A DNA stretch of 64,000 bases, taken from the NCBI RefSeq assembly GCF_027594785.1, contig NZ_CP075584.1:1178001-1242000 (forward strand). Reading direction: 5' to 3'. The position numbers and the translations under genes are program-made. The stretch is from Cryobacterium breve. Lineage in GTDB: Bacteria > Actinomycetota > Actinomycetes > Actinomycetales > Microbacteriaceae. Under the pieces are notes generated by a model. That model was given only the letters and a program-made list of their open reading frames with translations, ran no database searches and was not told where the DNA came from. Of the stretch, positions 1 through 8,290 are shown in pieces (position 1 is the first letter of the stretch; each line of letters opens with the position of its first letter).

Positions 1-1330
1 AGGGTGATCACGTAGCTGTCCCCCTGGGTGATGCCCGGGTCCGCCCAGGCGAACACCACCATGCCGTCCCGCACTTCCCCTGACACGTTGCTCACCGTCG
101 GCAACCCCGGCGCCGCCTGGTGCGAGAGCGCCGACGCCGTCACGACGGCCAGAACGACGATGACGACGGATGCCGCAACGAGCGCCCAGACGAGCGCCGA
201 ACGCCGCCAGCCCCCCGGCACGGAGCCTGTGCCCGCGCCCCGGGAGGCGCGCCCCGGTGGCCGCCGAACCCGCGGAACCGTCGGAACCGGCCGGGCTGCG
301 CGCGCCGGAGGTGTCTGCAAGGGCGCCGGCAGCGGAGCGGCGCCCGCGTCGAGCCGGTTGAACGCGACGGCGCCGCGGTTCCTGGTAGGCATTGATCGAA
401 TTCACGGCCGAGATGCGGGTGCGGTCATCGTCGTCGACGCCGTTCTCCCCGGCCCAGTCCTCATCGGCGACCTCGAGCCGGGTGGGAAGCAGGCCCAGTT
501 CGGCCTCCACGGACTGCAGGCTCCCGGATGAGTTCGAGCACGCTGCCCTGGCGTAGCTCCGGACGCCGTGACATCGAGCGCTGGAGGATGAGTTCGAGCC
601 TGCCAGGGACATCCGCCCGGCCGAGCGCAGGGACCCGTGCCTTGTTGATCCGGGAGATGAGTTGGGCTGAGCTGTTCTCGGCACCGGGAATCTCGAACGG
701 TGAATGACCGGCGAGGAAGGAGTAGAGCGTGGCTCCGAGGGACCAGACCTCGGATGCGACGGAGCCCGAGACCTCGTCGAGCAGGACCTCCGGAGCCGAC
801 CAGGGGATGGACAGCCCGATCGCATCGACGTTTCGGGCGTCGCTCACCGTCGCCGCGATGCCGAAGTCGCCGAGGACGGCGTGCCCGTACCGGGTGACGA
901 GGATGTTCGACGGCTTGAGGTCTCGGTGCAGCATGCCGGCCTGGTGTGCGGCCTGGACGGCGTTCGCGATGGTGATGCCGATCCTGAGCACCTCAGGGAC
1001 GCCGAGCGGCTCTGTGCGGTAGCGCTGGCTGAGCGCGGGAGAGCACTGTTCCATCACGAGGTACGGGCGTCCGTCGGCCGAGACGCCGGCCTGGAACACG
1101 GTCAGGATCGACGGGTGCGAGCTCAGCGACGCCATCAGGTTGGCCTCGGCCTGGAACAGCTGCCGGACCTGGTCGTTGACGACCTCGGCGAGGAGGACTT
1201 TGACCGCCACCTGGCGGCGCGGGAGATCCTGTTGGTAGAGGAACACGTCGGCGAAGCCGCCGGAGCCGAGGACACGCAGATAGGAGAATCCCGGCAGGTT
1301 CGGGGGCGTCGACGGCAATCGTCGCTGCAT
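1..1330 (-). CDS. Membrane Ser/Thr protein kinase with extracellular FN3-like part (3' end outside window, two frame breaks)
   Basis: Hanks-type kinase that should phosphorylate proteins on Ser/Thr. Start taken at ATG 1330, since the fold begins about 15 residues later. Visible motifs: glycine loop GSGGFADV (22-29), ATP lysine in VAVK (K44), catalytic HRDLKPSN (135-142), DFG (155-157). The frame breaks at 517-523, where CAGGCTC replaces an expected CAGCTC; removing one base gives LELIRELQSVEAELG. A second break near 378-386 leads into a Pro-rich linker, one membrane helix (VIVVLAVVTASAL) and a stretch around 1-90 (VVFAWADPGITQGDSYVI) resembling an FN3 domain that runs off the window. Order is therefore cytoplasmic kinase, helix, external domain. 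It follows a PP2C phosphatase and an FHA protein on the same strand, as expected for a phospho-signalling unit. I treat the breaks as sequence errors; true inactivation is the alternative. Confidence 0.8.
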
Positions 1331-1496
1331 CGCGGCCTCCCCGTCTGGTTCTCGCCTATGGTCCCTGAACTGGTCCGTGAACGCGCATCGAACGGGTATC
1401 ACGACTGGCGTCACTCAAGTTTAGGCAGTTGCCCCGCGGGTGTCCGGGATGCCGATACCCCAACTCAGGGGGTGTCGAGTTCGGTGCGTGTCGAGT

Positions 1497-2370
1497 TCAG
1501 TGCGCGTCGAGATGGACGACGTCGAGCGGGCCGGTGTCTGCGTCCTGCTGCGTGGACGTCTCGCCGGTGCCCGAGGTCTCTTCGCTGTCCTCGATATCGA
1601 GGACGTCGAGGACGATCACCGTGACGTTGTCCCGGCCGCCGTTCTCGAGCGCGGCCTCGACGAGTGCCTTCGCTGCGTCTTCCGGGTCCGGGTTCGAGAT
1701 CAGGAAATGTCGGATGCCGTAGGCGGTGAGTTCCTTGGTCAACCCGTCAGAGCAGATCAGGAGACGCATTCCCGGGTTCACGGGCAGGACGCGGTAGTCG
1801 GGGACCGGAGCCTCGTGGAACCCGACGGCGCGGGTGATGATATTGCCGTGCGGGTGGACATCCGCTTCGTCGCGGGTGATCCGGCCGGCGTCCACGAGCC
1901 TCCTGCACGACCGAATGGTCGACGGTGATCTGTTCGAGCACGCCCGAGGTGAGCAGGTAGACCCGGGAGTCGCCGATGTTGAAGACGACCCAGTGCGGAG
2001 CGCCGGACACGATCGCAAGCAGGGCTCCCGTCACGGTGGTCCCTGTGCCGAGGTCGGTCACGCCGACGCCGGACGCCATGTCGGTGACGGCGAGGCCGAG
2101 GGCCGTGTTGATGGCCGCGTTCTGGGGCGAGTCCCGTCCAGCGAGCTCGGCGAGCCGGTTCACGACGGCCGCGCTCGCGACGTCGCCCGCGGAATGCCCG
2201 CCCATGCCGTCTGCGACCGCGAAGATGGGCGGCACGGAGATCAGGCTGTCTTCATTGACTTCGCGGCGATGCCCGGTGTCGGTGAGTGCGGCCCACGCGA
2301 GGGAGACCGTCTTGTTCACCGAGGGGAAAGCGACTTCGAATCCGCCTGAGCCTTGACCAATCTGGGTCAC
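1497..2370 (-). CDS. PP2C-family Ser/Thr phosphatase (one frame break)
   Basis: Metal-dependent protein phosphatase, presumed to reverse the adjacent kinase. Motifs in order: VNEDS, VADGMGGHSAGD (metal-binding Asp and Gly-Gly), TTVTGALL, NIGDSRVYLL, then after the break CSDGLTKEL and GRDNVTVIVLDV, which holds the last metal Asp. Start is GTG 2368-2370, overlapping the stop of the upstream FHA gene by 4 bases, so the two are translationally coupled. The frame breaks at 1896-1902, where GAGCCTC stands for expected GAGCTC; removing one base joins DHSVVQE to LVDAGRITRDEA. Corrected length is 290 aa, normal for bacterial PP2C, with an acidic tail after the catalytic domain. No signal peptide or membrane segment is seen, so it is cytosolic. 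Confidence 0.85.
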
Positions 2371-3467
2371 GGGTGGTGCCTTCCACGATGTGCTGGGAAA
2401 TACGGAGCCGACTCGGTGTCGCTCGCCGGGATGATCTCGATGATGTTATCGTCCCCGATGTCTATTCTCGTACCCGGAGGCACAGTTCGGGAATCGCCGG
2501 GACGGAGCCGTTCCCGCCGACCGTCCGCGGAGACCACGACGGTGCCGTTCCGGGACCCGGTGTCGGTGACGACGATGACGTCCGCCACCTGCCGAATGTC
2601 GAGGTGGGTCGCGGACACGAGGGAGCCGGGAGAGGCGACCGCCACGAGAGTGATGAGCTGTACGCCGGGGATCCGCGGCGGCGCAGGGCGCCGGCCCAGC
2701 CGGTACGGACGGTCGAGCGGGAACTCCCGGCCGTCTGGCAGCCGGAACCGGGCGAACGCAGGAAGGAACACGGGCGCGTTCGTTGCGGCGTCGGTGTCGT
2801 CGGTGTCGTCGCGGGCCACGGCCTCCCGCTCGTCGTCACCGTCGACGTCGGGTGTCGCGACCCCGTTCCGGCGGCCGGTCGTGAGTATGGTGTCGTCGAG
2901 GGGGCGGATCACGGTATCGTCCGGCCTGCGGATCACGGTATCGTCCGGCCTGCGGATCACAGTATCGTCCGGCCTGCGGATCACAGTGTCGTCGGCGGCG
3001 GGAGGCGGGCCGGCGGGAGGCGGGCCGGCGGGCGACCAGTGCACCGTGCGACCGACGACCGTGCCCCGTTCGTTCCCGGTTCGCGTTCCGGAGGGCACTG
3101 CGGCGAGCGCCGTCGAGTCGGGGGAACCGATCACGACTCCGGTCACGGCGGAAAAGTCGGCGAGGTTCCAGGGACGGATGCCCTGGTCGGCGAAGCGCCG
3201 CGAGCCGCCGACCGAGAACACGTCGACGACGATCGGCCCGCGCACGACGACGGTCACGGCGGACTCATCCTCCGCTGCCCGGATCACGAGAGCGAAGGAC
3301 TCGATCGCGTCCGTGCCGCCGAGCGGCAAGAGTCCGACGAGCCCCTCTGCCGAGACACCCGCGTCGTCGACCAGGCTCGAGAGCGCCCTGACCAGGTCGT
3401 CCGGTGCATCGGCCGGTACCGCGGCGACAAAGGAGCGGCCGGCCACGAACATCCACTCTGGGTCCAT
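2367..3467 (-). CDS. FHA-domain protein with DDTVIRRP repeat linker
   Basis: A 366-aa protein without a signal peptide. Residues about 1-135 form a domain I cannot name. A Pro-rich segment (SPAGPPPAGPPPA) and four copies of an 8-residue unit containing DDTVIRRP follow, then a C-terminal FHA domain (about 250-350) with RLGRRPAPPRIP, a THLDIRQ stretch and the TDTGSRNGTVV motif typical of phosphothreonine-binding FHA folds. It is first in a minus-strand cluster with PP2C and kinase genes and overlaps the PP2C start (GTGA). FHA domains bind phosphothreonine, so a role as substrate or scaffold for the neighbouring kinase is inferred. The repeat threonines sit after two acidic residues, making them plausible acceptors, but this is untested. 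Confidence 0.8.
   Translation of the reverse strand: MDPEWMFVAGRSFVAAVPADAPDDLVRALSSLVDDAGVSAEGLVGLLPLGGTDAIESFALVIRAAEDESAVTVVVRGPIVVDVFSVGGSRRFADQGIRPWNLADFSAVTGVVIGSPDSTALAAVPSGTRTGNERGTVVGRTVHWSPAGPPPAGPPPAADDTVIRRPDDTVIRRPDDTVIRRPDDTVIRPLDDTILTTGRRNGVATPDVDGDDEREAVARDDTDDTDAATNAPVFLPAFARFRLPDGREFPLDRPYRLGRRPAPPRIPGVQLITLVAVASPGSLVSATHLDIRQVADVIVVTDTGSRNGTVVVSADGRRERLRPGDSRTVPPGTRIDIGDDNIIEIIPASDTESAPYFPAHRGRHHP
2905..2996. repeat. 24-bp tandem repeat inside the FHA gene
   Basis: Four head-to-tail 24-bp units (2905-2928, 2929-2952, 2953-2976, 2977-2996 partial), nearly identical, encode DDTVIRRP repeats on the minus strand. A second short repeat, GGAGGCGGGCCGGCG twice, follows at about 3001-3031 and encodes the Pro-rich part. 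Near identity at DNA level points to recent expansion and likely copy-number variation. Confidence 0.85.
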
Positions 3468-3571
3468 GGGACTCCCTTCGTCGTCGTAGGGTCTTCACCG
3501 TATCCCGAGTACGCCGATCCGCCGTGCGGCGCGGGGAGGCGCCACGCACCGTCAAACCCTTCAGAGATATG

Positions 3572-3607
3572 GATTCCGCAGCGTTTGCCGTGAAAAGCTG
3601 CGGAATC
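3572..3607. promoter_or_regulatory. Inverted repeat, likely Lrp-type operator
   Basis: Perfect 10-bp arms GATTCCGCAG (3572-3581) and CTGCGGAATC (3598-3607) flank an A/T-richer centre. The right arm ends 2 bases before the -35 box of the Lrp-type gene, the usual place for an autoregulatory Lrp/AsnC site. Its role is inferred. Confidence 0.6.
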
Positions 3608-3609
3608 GC

Positions 3610-3638
3610 TTGCCGAGGCAGGGTCTCGCTGGCATAAT
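3610..3638 (+). promoter_or_regulatory. Promoter giving a probably leaderless mRNA
   Basis: TTGCCG at 3610-3615 and CATAAT at 3633-3638 are separated by 17 bases. Transcription would start about 6-7 bases after the -10, at or beside ATG 3645, so the message would lack a leader. There is no Shine-Dalgarno sequence before this ATG, which agrees. Leaderless mRNAs are common in Actinobacteria. Confidence 0.6.
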
Positions 3639-3644
3639 CGCTGG

Positions 3645-4127
3645 ATGGTCGCAAACGGACGTACCACGCCGGGCAAGCCGGTACCCCTCGATGACGTCTC
3701 GAAGAAGATCATCGAGCAGTTGCAGGTCGACGGGCGCCGGTCGTACGCGGAGATCGGCAAGGCCGTCGGTCTCAGCGAGGCCGCCGTGCGCCAGCGGGTG
3801 CAGAAGCTCACGGATGGCGGGGTCATGCAGGTCGTTGCCGTCACCGACCCGATGCAGCTCGGTTTCTTCCGCCAGGCCATGATCGGCATCCGTGCCTCGG
3901 GAGACACCCGGGTACTGGCGGAACTGCTCGCCGCGATGCCGGCCGTCGACTACGTCGTGCTCACGGCAGGCTCGTTCGACATCCTCGCCGAGGTCGTCTG
4001 CGAAGACGACGACGAACTGCTCGAACTGCTCAACACCCAGATCCGCTCTCTCGACGGGGTCAGATCCACTGAAACGTTCGTCTATCTCAAACTCCACAAA
4101 CAGTTCTACAACTGGGGAACACGGTAA
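3645..4127 (+). CDS. Lrp/AsnC-family transcriptional regulator
   Basis: 160 aa, the normal size. An N-terminal winged helix-turn-helix (about 16-65: DDVSKKIIEQLQVDGRRSYA, then IGKAVGLSEAAVRQRVQKL) is followed by a RAM ligand/oligomer domain (about 75-155: IGIRASGDTRVLAELL, TAGSFDILAEVVCEDDDELL). These proteins usually form octamers and respond to an amino acid or amine. The gene ends 5 bases before a class III aminotransferase and very likely controls it together with itself through the inverted repeat upstream. The effector is unknown; the aminotransferase context suggests a diamine, GABA-like or omega-amino acid. Start ATG 3645 is set by the -10 box immediately upstream. Confidence 0.9.
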   Translation: MVANGRTTPGKPVPLDDVSKKIIEQLQVDGRRSYAEIGKAVGLSEAAVRQRVQKLTDGGVMQVVAVTDPMQLGFFRQAMIGIRASGDTRVLAELLAAMPAVDYVVLTAGSFDILAEVVCEDDDELLELLNTQIRSLDGVRSTETFVYLKLHKQFYNWGTR

Positions 4128-4132
4128 ATACA

Positions 4133-5635
4133 ATGACACTCTCAGAACCCTTGCTCGAGTCCGTTCCTGCCTCGCCCGCTGTCGTCAATGCCGACGCAGC
4201 CGGTGCGGCCGCCGAGGCGACGCCGGAGGATGCCGGGCCCACCGTCTACACGGAGGCCGAGAACGCTGCCATGCAGCAAAAGGCCAAGGACCACCTCTGG
4301 ATGCATTTCTCCCGCCAGTCCGTCGTGGAATCCGGCGCGGGCGTGCCGATCATCACGAAGGGCCTCGGGCATCACATCTGGGACTCGAACGGGAAGAAGT
4401 ACATCGACGGCCTGAGCGGCCTCTTCACGGTCAATGCCGGGCACGGCCGCAAGCGGCTCGCCCAAGCAGCGGCCAAGCAGGCTGAGGAACTCGCGTTCTT
4501 CCCGATCTGGTCGTACGCGCACCCGAACGCGATCGAACTGGCCGACCGGCTCGCGTCATACGCTCCCGGCGACCTCAACCGCGTCTTCTATTCGACCGGT
4601 GGCGGCGAGGCCGTCGAGACCGCGTTCAAGCTCGCCAAGTACTACTGGAAGCTGCAGGGTCGCCCGACCAAGCACAAGGTGATCTCGCGCAACGTCGCCT
4701 ATCACGGCACCCCGCAGGGGGCCCTCGCGATCACGGGCATCCCCGCGATGAAGGAAATGTTCGAACCGGTCACCCCCGGAGGCCTCCGGGTGCCCAACAC
4801 GAACTTCTACCGGGCAGACGAGATGGGCTCCGGCTTCGGCGACGACATCGAGAAGTTCGGCCTCTGGGCGGCGAACCGGATCGAAGAGATGATCCAGTTC
4901 GAGGGGCCGGAGACGGTCGCGGCCGTCTTCCTCGAGCCCGTGCAGAACTCCGGCGGCTGCTTCCCGCCGCCGCCCGGCTACTTCAAGCGCGTGCGCGAGA
5001 TCTGCGACAAGTACGACGTGCTCCTCGTCGCCGACGAGGTCATCACGGCGTTCGGCCGCATCGGGAATATGTTCGCCTCGACGACCTTCGGAATCGAACC
5101 GGACATGATCACGTGCGCGAAGGGCATGACGAGCGGCTACTCGCCGATCGGAGCGACGATCGTCTCCGACCGCATCTACGAACCGTTCAAGCACGGCGAC
5201 ACGACGTTCTACCACGGCTACACCTTCGGCGGCCACCCGGTCTCCTCCGCGGTCGCGCTCGCGAACCTCGACATCTTCGAGGAGGAAGGACTCAATGAGA
5301 ACGTGCGCACGAACTCGCCGATCTTCCGTGCCGAGCTCGAAAAACTGCTCGCGCTGCCGATCGTGGGCGACGTGCGCGGCGAGGGCTACTTCTTCGGGAT
5401 CGAACTCGTCAAGGACAAGGGCACGAAGGAGACGTTCAGCGACGAGGAATCCGAGCGCCTGCTGCGCGGCTACCTGTCCAAGGCGCTCTACTCCGCCGGG
5501 CTGTACTGCCGCGCCGACGACCGCGGCGACCCCGTGGTACAGCTCGCTCCCCCGCTGACCATCGGACCGTCCGAGTTCCGCGAGATCGGCGACATCCTCT
5601 ACGGCGTGCTCGCGGAGGCCCCGAAGTACCTGTAG
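4133..5635 (+). CDS. Class III PLP aminotransferase (omega-amino acid/diamine type)
   Basis: 500-aa cytosolic fold type I aminotransferase, intact. Visible: GLSGLFTVNAGHGRKRLA near the N-terminus, YSTGGGEAVETAFKLAKYY for cofactor phosphate binding, the Asp motif LLVADEVITAFGR, and the Schiff-base lysine K330 in CAKGMTSGYSPIGA. The family moves an amino group from an omega-amino acid or polyamine to pyruvate or 2-oxoglutarate; substrate cannot be read from sequence. The first 45 residues are an Ala/Pro-rich extension. It starts 5 bases after the Lrp-type regulator and shares its promoter, suggesting substrate-responsive catabolism. No dehydrogenase partner follows. Alternative labels are putrescine-, beta-alanine- or taurine-pyruvate aminotransferase. 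Confidence 0.88.
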   Translation: MTLSEPLLESVPASPAVVNADAAGAAAEATPEDAGPTVYTEAENAAMQQKAKDHLWMHFSRQSVVESGAGVPIITKGLGHHIWDSNGKKYIDGLSGLFTVNAGHGRKRLAQAAAKQAEELAFFPIWSYAHPNAIELADRLASYAPGDLNRVFYSTGGGEAVETAFKLAKYYWKLQGRPTKHKVISRNVAYHGTPQGALAITGIPAMKEMFEPVTPGGLRVPNTNFYRADEMGSGFGDDIEKFGLWAANRIEEMIQFEGPETVAAVFLEPVQNSGGCFPPPPGYFKRVREICDKYDVLLVADEVITAFGRIGNMFASTTFGIEPDMITCAKGMTSGYSPIGATIVSDRIYEPFKHGDTTFYHGYTFGGHPVSSAVALANLDIFEEEGLNENVRTNSPIFRAELEKLLALPIVGDVRGEGYFFGIELVKDKGTKETFSDEESERLLRGYLSKALYSAGLYCRADDRGDPVVQLAPPLTIGPSEFREIGDILYGVLAEAPKYL

Positions 5636-5671
5636 TCCCGCCCCACCCCGCCGCGGCACGCCCAGCCTCGC

Positions 5672-5752
5672 CCAATTCGACGGACCATCTGTGAGAAAAA
5701 CGCCTGTCCGGCGTCCCCGTGTGGGTTTTCGGCACAGGCTCCGTCGAATTGG
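5672..5752. repeat. Imperfect inverted repeat between aminotransferase and ltrA
   Basis: Outer arms CCAATTCGACGGA (5672-5684) and TCCGTCGAATTGG (5740-5752) are perfect. Weaker pairing continues inward: CTGTGAGAAAAAC on the left against the complement of GTTTTCGGCACAG on the right. It lies downstream of the aminotransferase stop and just before the next gene. It could be a terminator-like hairpin or a dispersed repeat; no T-tract follows. Confidence 0.6.
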
Positions 5753-5779
5753 TGGGGCGTGCGCGCTACCCTGACCGGC

Positions 5780-6967
5780 ATGGCGAGCCCCGGCTTTTCC
5801 CGCAACCTCCTCCGACCGGACACGGACGGGGCCGAACACCGCGTCACGTACATCGAGCTGTTCTTCGACCTCGTCTTCGTCTTCGCCGTCACTCAGATCT
5901 CGCACCTCTTGCTGGCGCATCCGGGTCCTGAGGAGTTCCTGCATACCCTCGTGCTCACGGCCGTCGTCTGGTGGGTGTGGATATACACGACCTGGGCCTT
6001 CACCTGGCTCAACCCTGAGCGCGGCCCGGTGCGGGCAATGCTCATCGTCATGATGCTGCTCGGTCTGCTCATGGCGAGCGCCATTCCCGAAGCCTTCGGC
6101 GACAAGGACCTCCTGTTCGCCGGCGCACTTGCGGCGATGCAGGTCGGTCGCAGCGCTTTCACGTTGTTGGCGCTCGCCCGGCAGCGTCCGGAACTGGGGC
6201 TCAACTTCCTGCGCATTTCACTCTGGAACGCGTTCGCGGCGGCGTTCTGGATCGCGGGCGCCCTCGTACCAGACGCCCTGCGTCCCTGGATCTGGTTGCT
6301 GGCCCTGCTCGTCGACTACGGGGCTCCGTACCTTCTGTACTGGGTGCCCTTTCTCGGACGCTCGGACATCACGACCTGGAATGTGGCAGGCGGCCATATG
6401 GCGGAGCGGGTCAGCCTCTTCCTCATCATCGTGCTCGGCGAGTCGATCATCGTCTCAGGGACGAGCTTCAGCGAAGGACCACTCGACTGGACGAACGTCA
6501 TCGCATTCCTGTCGTCATTCCTCGGAACGGTACTGCTGTGGCTGCTCTACTTCAGCCACAGCGAACGCGGAGGCAGCGACTACATCGTCAACGCCGCCGA
6601 CCCCGGACCGATCGCCCGAACCGCATACACGTACGTCCCCGCGCTGATGGTGCTCGGCGTCGTCCTGGCTGCGGTCGCCGACGGCCTCGTGCTGGCTGAC
6701 CCGCTCGAGGCGGGCAGCCTCTGGACGGCCGGACTCGTCTGCGGGTCATCGGCGGTCTATGTGCTGGGAAATGCCTTGTTCCGCCGCGCAGCCGGTGGCC
6801 GGTGGCTGGCGGGTCATTTCCTCGGCATCCTCGCCTTCGGGCTCCTCACCGCCGCCTCTCCGCTCGTCCCGGCACTGGTGCTCGCCTGGGCGGCCAACGC
6901 CGTTTTACTGCTCGTCGTGGTCGGCGACGAGGTCGCGTGGCGTCGCGCCCAGCCGTCGCACGGATGA
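5780..6967 (+). CDS. ltrA: LtrA family membrane protein (low temperature requirement protein A)
   Basis: 395 aa with about ten hydrophobic segments. The N-terminus carries the family signature (RVTYIELFFDLVFVFAVTQ) and a conserved VVWWVWIYTTW stretch; the mid region has HMAERVSLFLIIVLGESII. LtrA was named from Listeria growth in the cold, but its biochemistry is unknown. ATG 5780 is chosen because the upstream in-frame GTG 5759 lies in the inverted repeat region and adds no conserved sequence. The next gene is convergent and ends 15 bases away. No operon partner is apparent. Confidence 0.85.
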   Translation: MASPGFSRNLLRPDTDGAEHRVTYIELFFDLVFVFAVTQISHLLLAHPGPEEFLHTLVLTAVVWWVWIYTTWAFTWLNPERGPVRAMLIVMMLLGLLMASAIPEAFGDKDLLFAGALAAMQVGRSAFTLLALARQRPELGLNFLRISLWNAFAAAFWIAGALVPDALRPWIWLLALLVDYGAPYLLYWVPFLGRSDITTWNVAGGHMAERVSLFLIIVLGESIIVSGTSFSEGPLDWTNVIAFLSSFLGTVLLWLLYFSHSERGGSDYIVNAADPGPIARTAYTYVPALMVLGVVLAAVADGLVLADPLEAGSLWTAGLVCGSSAVYVLGNALFRRAAGGRWLAGHFLGILAFGLLTAASPLVPALVLAWAANAVLLLVVVGDEVAWRRAQPSHG

Positions 6968-6981
6968 CCGTCCCGGCTCTC

Positions 6982-8182
6982 TCAGTCGGCGTCGGAGTGC
7001 GGTACGGCGAACGCCCACTCGGGCAGGTGCCCGGCAGATACGACGGTCAGCAGCAGCCTGGCCATGCCGTACCCCGGGTCGATCGCCAGCGCCTGGTCGA
7101 TGAAGATCCCGGCAACCGAACTGCGTCCGAGCGCCCACGACAGCCAGGCAAGCATGCACAGCGGCGCGGGGCGCACCCGTTTCGGGGCGACCGCGACGAG
7201 CATCTTCAGGAGAGTGATGCCGCGTTCGATCCGTTCGGGGTCCGGGCGCCGGGAGACGGATCCGAGCATGAGGTCACCGGTCTGGGCGAGGTCGCGCTTG
7301 TCGCCTGACCTGGCCTGCTCCTCGGCGACGATGTCGTCCATGCTGCGGCCGGTCTCGCGCTGGATGGCGGCATAGCGCTGGTTCAGTTCGTGCGTCACCC
7401 GCCCGATCTCCTCCCCGAACGCGATCTGCAGCATGACCTGGTCGCGCCGGGCCGGGCTTTTCACCAGGAACAGCAGGGTCGCGGCCTCTTCGGCCCCGAG
7501 TGCAGATGCGTCGAGGGTGAGCGCGGCCTCCGTGGTCGCCACCGGGTCGAGAATGTCCCCGACCATGGCCACGAGTTCGGGCAGGTTGGGTGCGTCCGGC
7601 ACCCGGGATCCGAGGTCCTCGTACCTGGCCAGCCGCCTGGCGCACTGCTCCCGGAGCGCGAGGTCGACCTGGGGCAGGTCGGCCCGGCTCAGGAGCCGCC
7701 CGAGCTCACGCTGGGCCTCCGGCGGCAGGTCGCGGTTCACCGGGGACTCCGCGATCTCCGACAGCGGCCGCCCGCTCGCCGGGCAGGCGGGGTCGAGGTA
7801 CGAACCCCAGCCGTCGGCGGCGACGCACAGGGAATCCCGCACCAGGAAGCCGGACAGTTCGGCCCGGCGACCGAGGATCTCGGCGAATCGCTCACCGGGT
7901 ATGCCCGGAACGTCGGCGAAACGTTCGTCGGTGTAGAGGACGGGCACGACGGCATCCACCCCCTCGATCTTGCACAGCGTGCCGATCAGGGTCGTCGCGA
8001 GACGACGGAGGACCGTGCGTGCGAGGTCGGGCTCCGGCAGGTTGAACCGCAGGGCGCCGCAGGTGCGGTTGCCACGGAAGGCGACGAGCACCACGCTGCG
8101 CTCGGGCTGGAACCCGGCGAGCCTGCGGCACGAGGGCGAGGAAGTCGTGGGCTTCCCTGGTCTTCACAATGGTCGGTGTCAT
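6982..8182 (-). CDS. DUF4192 family protein (one frame break)
   Basis: Actinobacterial protein of unknown function, 399 aa after correction. ATG 8182 opens MTPTIVKTREAHDFLALVPQ, which continues after the break as LAGFQPERSVVLVAFRGNRT, the conserved N-terminal block of DUF4192. The frame breaks at 8119-8125, where GAGCCTG on the plus strand stands for expected GAGCTG. The middle has an Asp/Glu/Arg-rich helical region (EIGRVTHELNQRYAAIQRET) and the C-terminus has TPR-like helices (MLAWLSWALGRSSVAGIFID, ALAIDPGYGMARLLL). No signal peptide or membrane segments are seen. It is divergent from the MarP-like gene, sharing a 108-bp promoter region. Confidence 0.78.
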
Positions 8183-8233
8183 GCGGACACTCTTCCCGCG
8201 CGCTCCCTCCCCGGGTGCGCTCGCTGGGGATCG

Positions 8234-8272
8234 GTGCATAACTCGCGCAAGGAACGGCTCTGTGCATAACTC
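8234..8272. repeat. Direct repeat GTGCATAACTC in a divergent promoter region
   Basis: An 11-bp sequence occurs at 8234-8244 and again at 8262-8272, 28 bp apart, between divergent start codons. CATAAC within each copy resembles a -10 box, but no good -35 is spaced correctly, so tandem activator sites are an equal possibility. Confidence 0.4.
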
Positions 8273-8290
8273 CCCCGTAGTCTTGGAGCT

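Noticed and set aside
2905-2996. CRISPR-like 24-bp repeats
   Set aside because: They are contiguous, in frame and encode a peptide repeat within the FHA gene.
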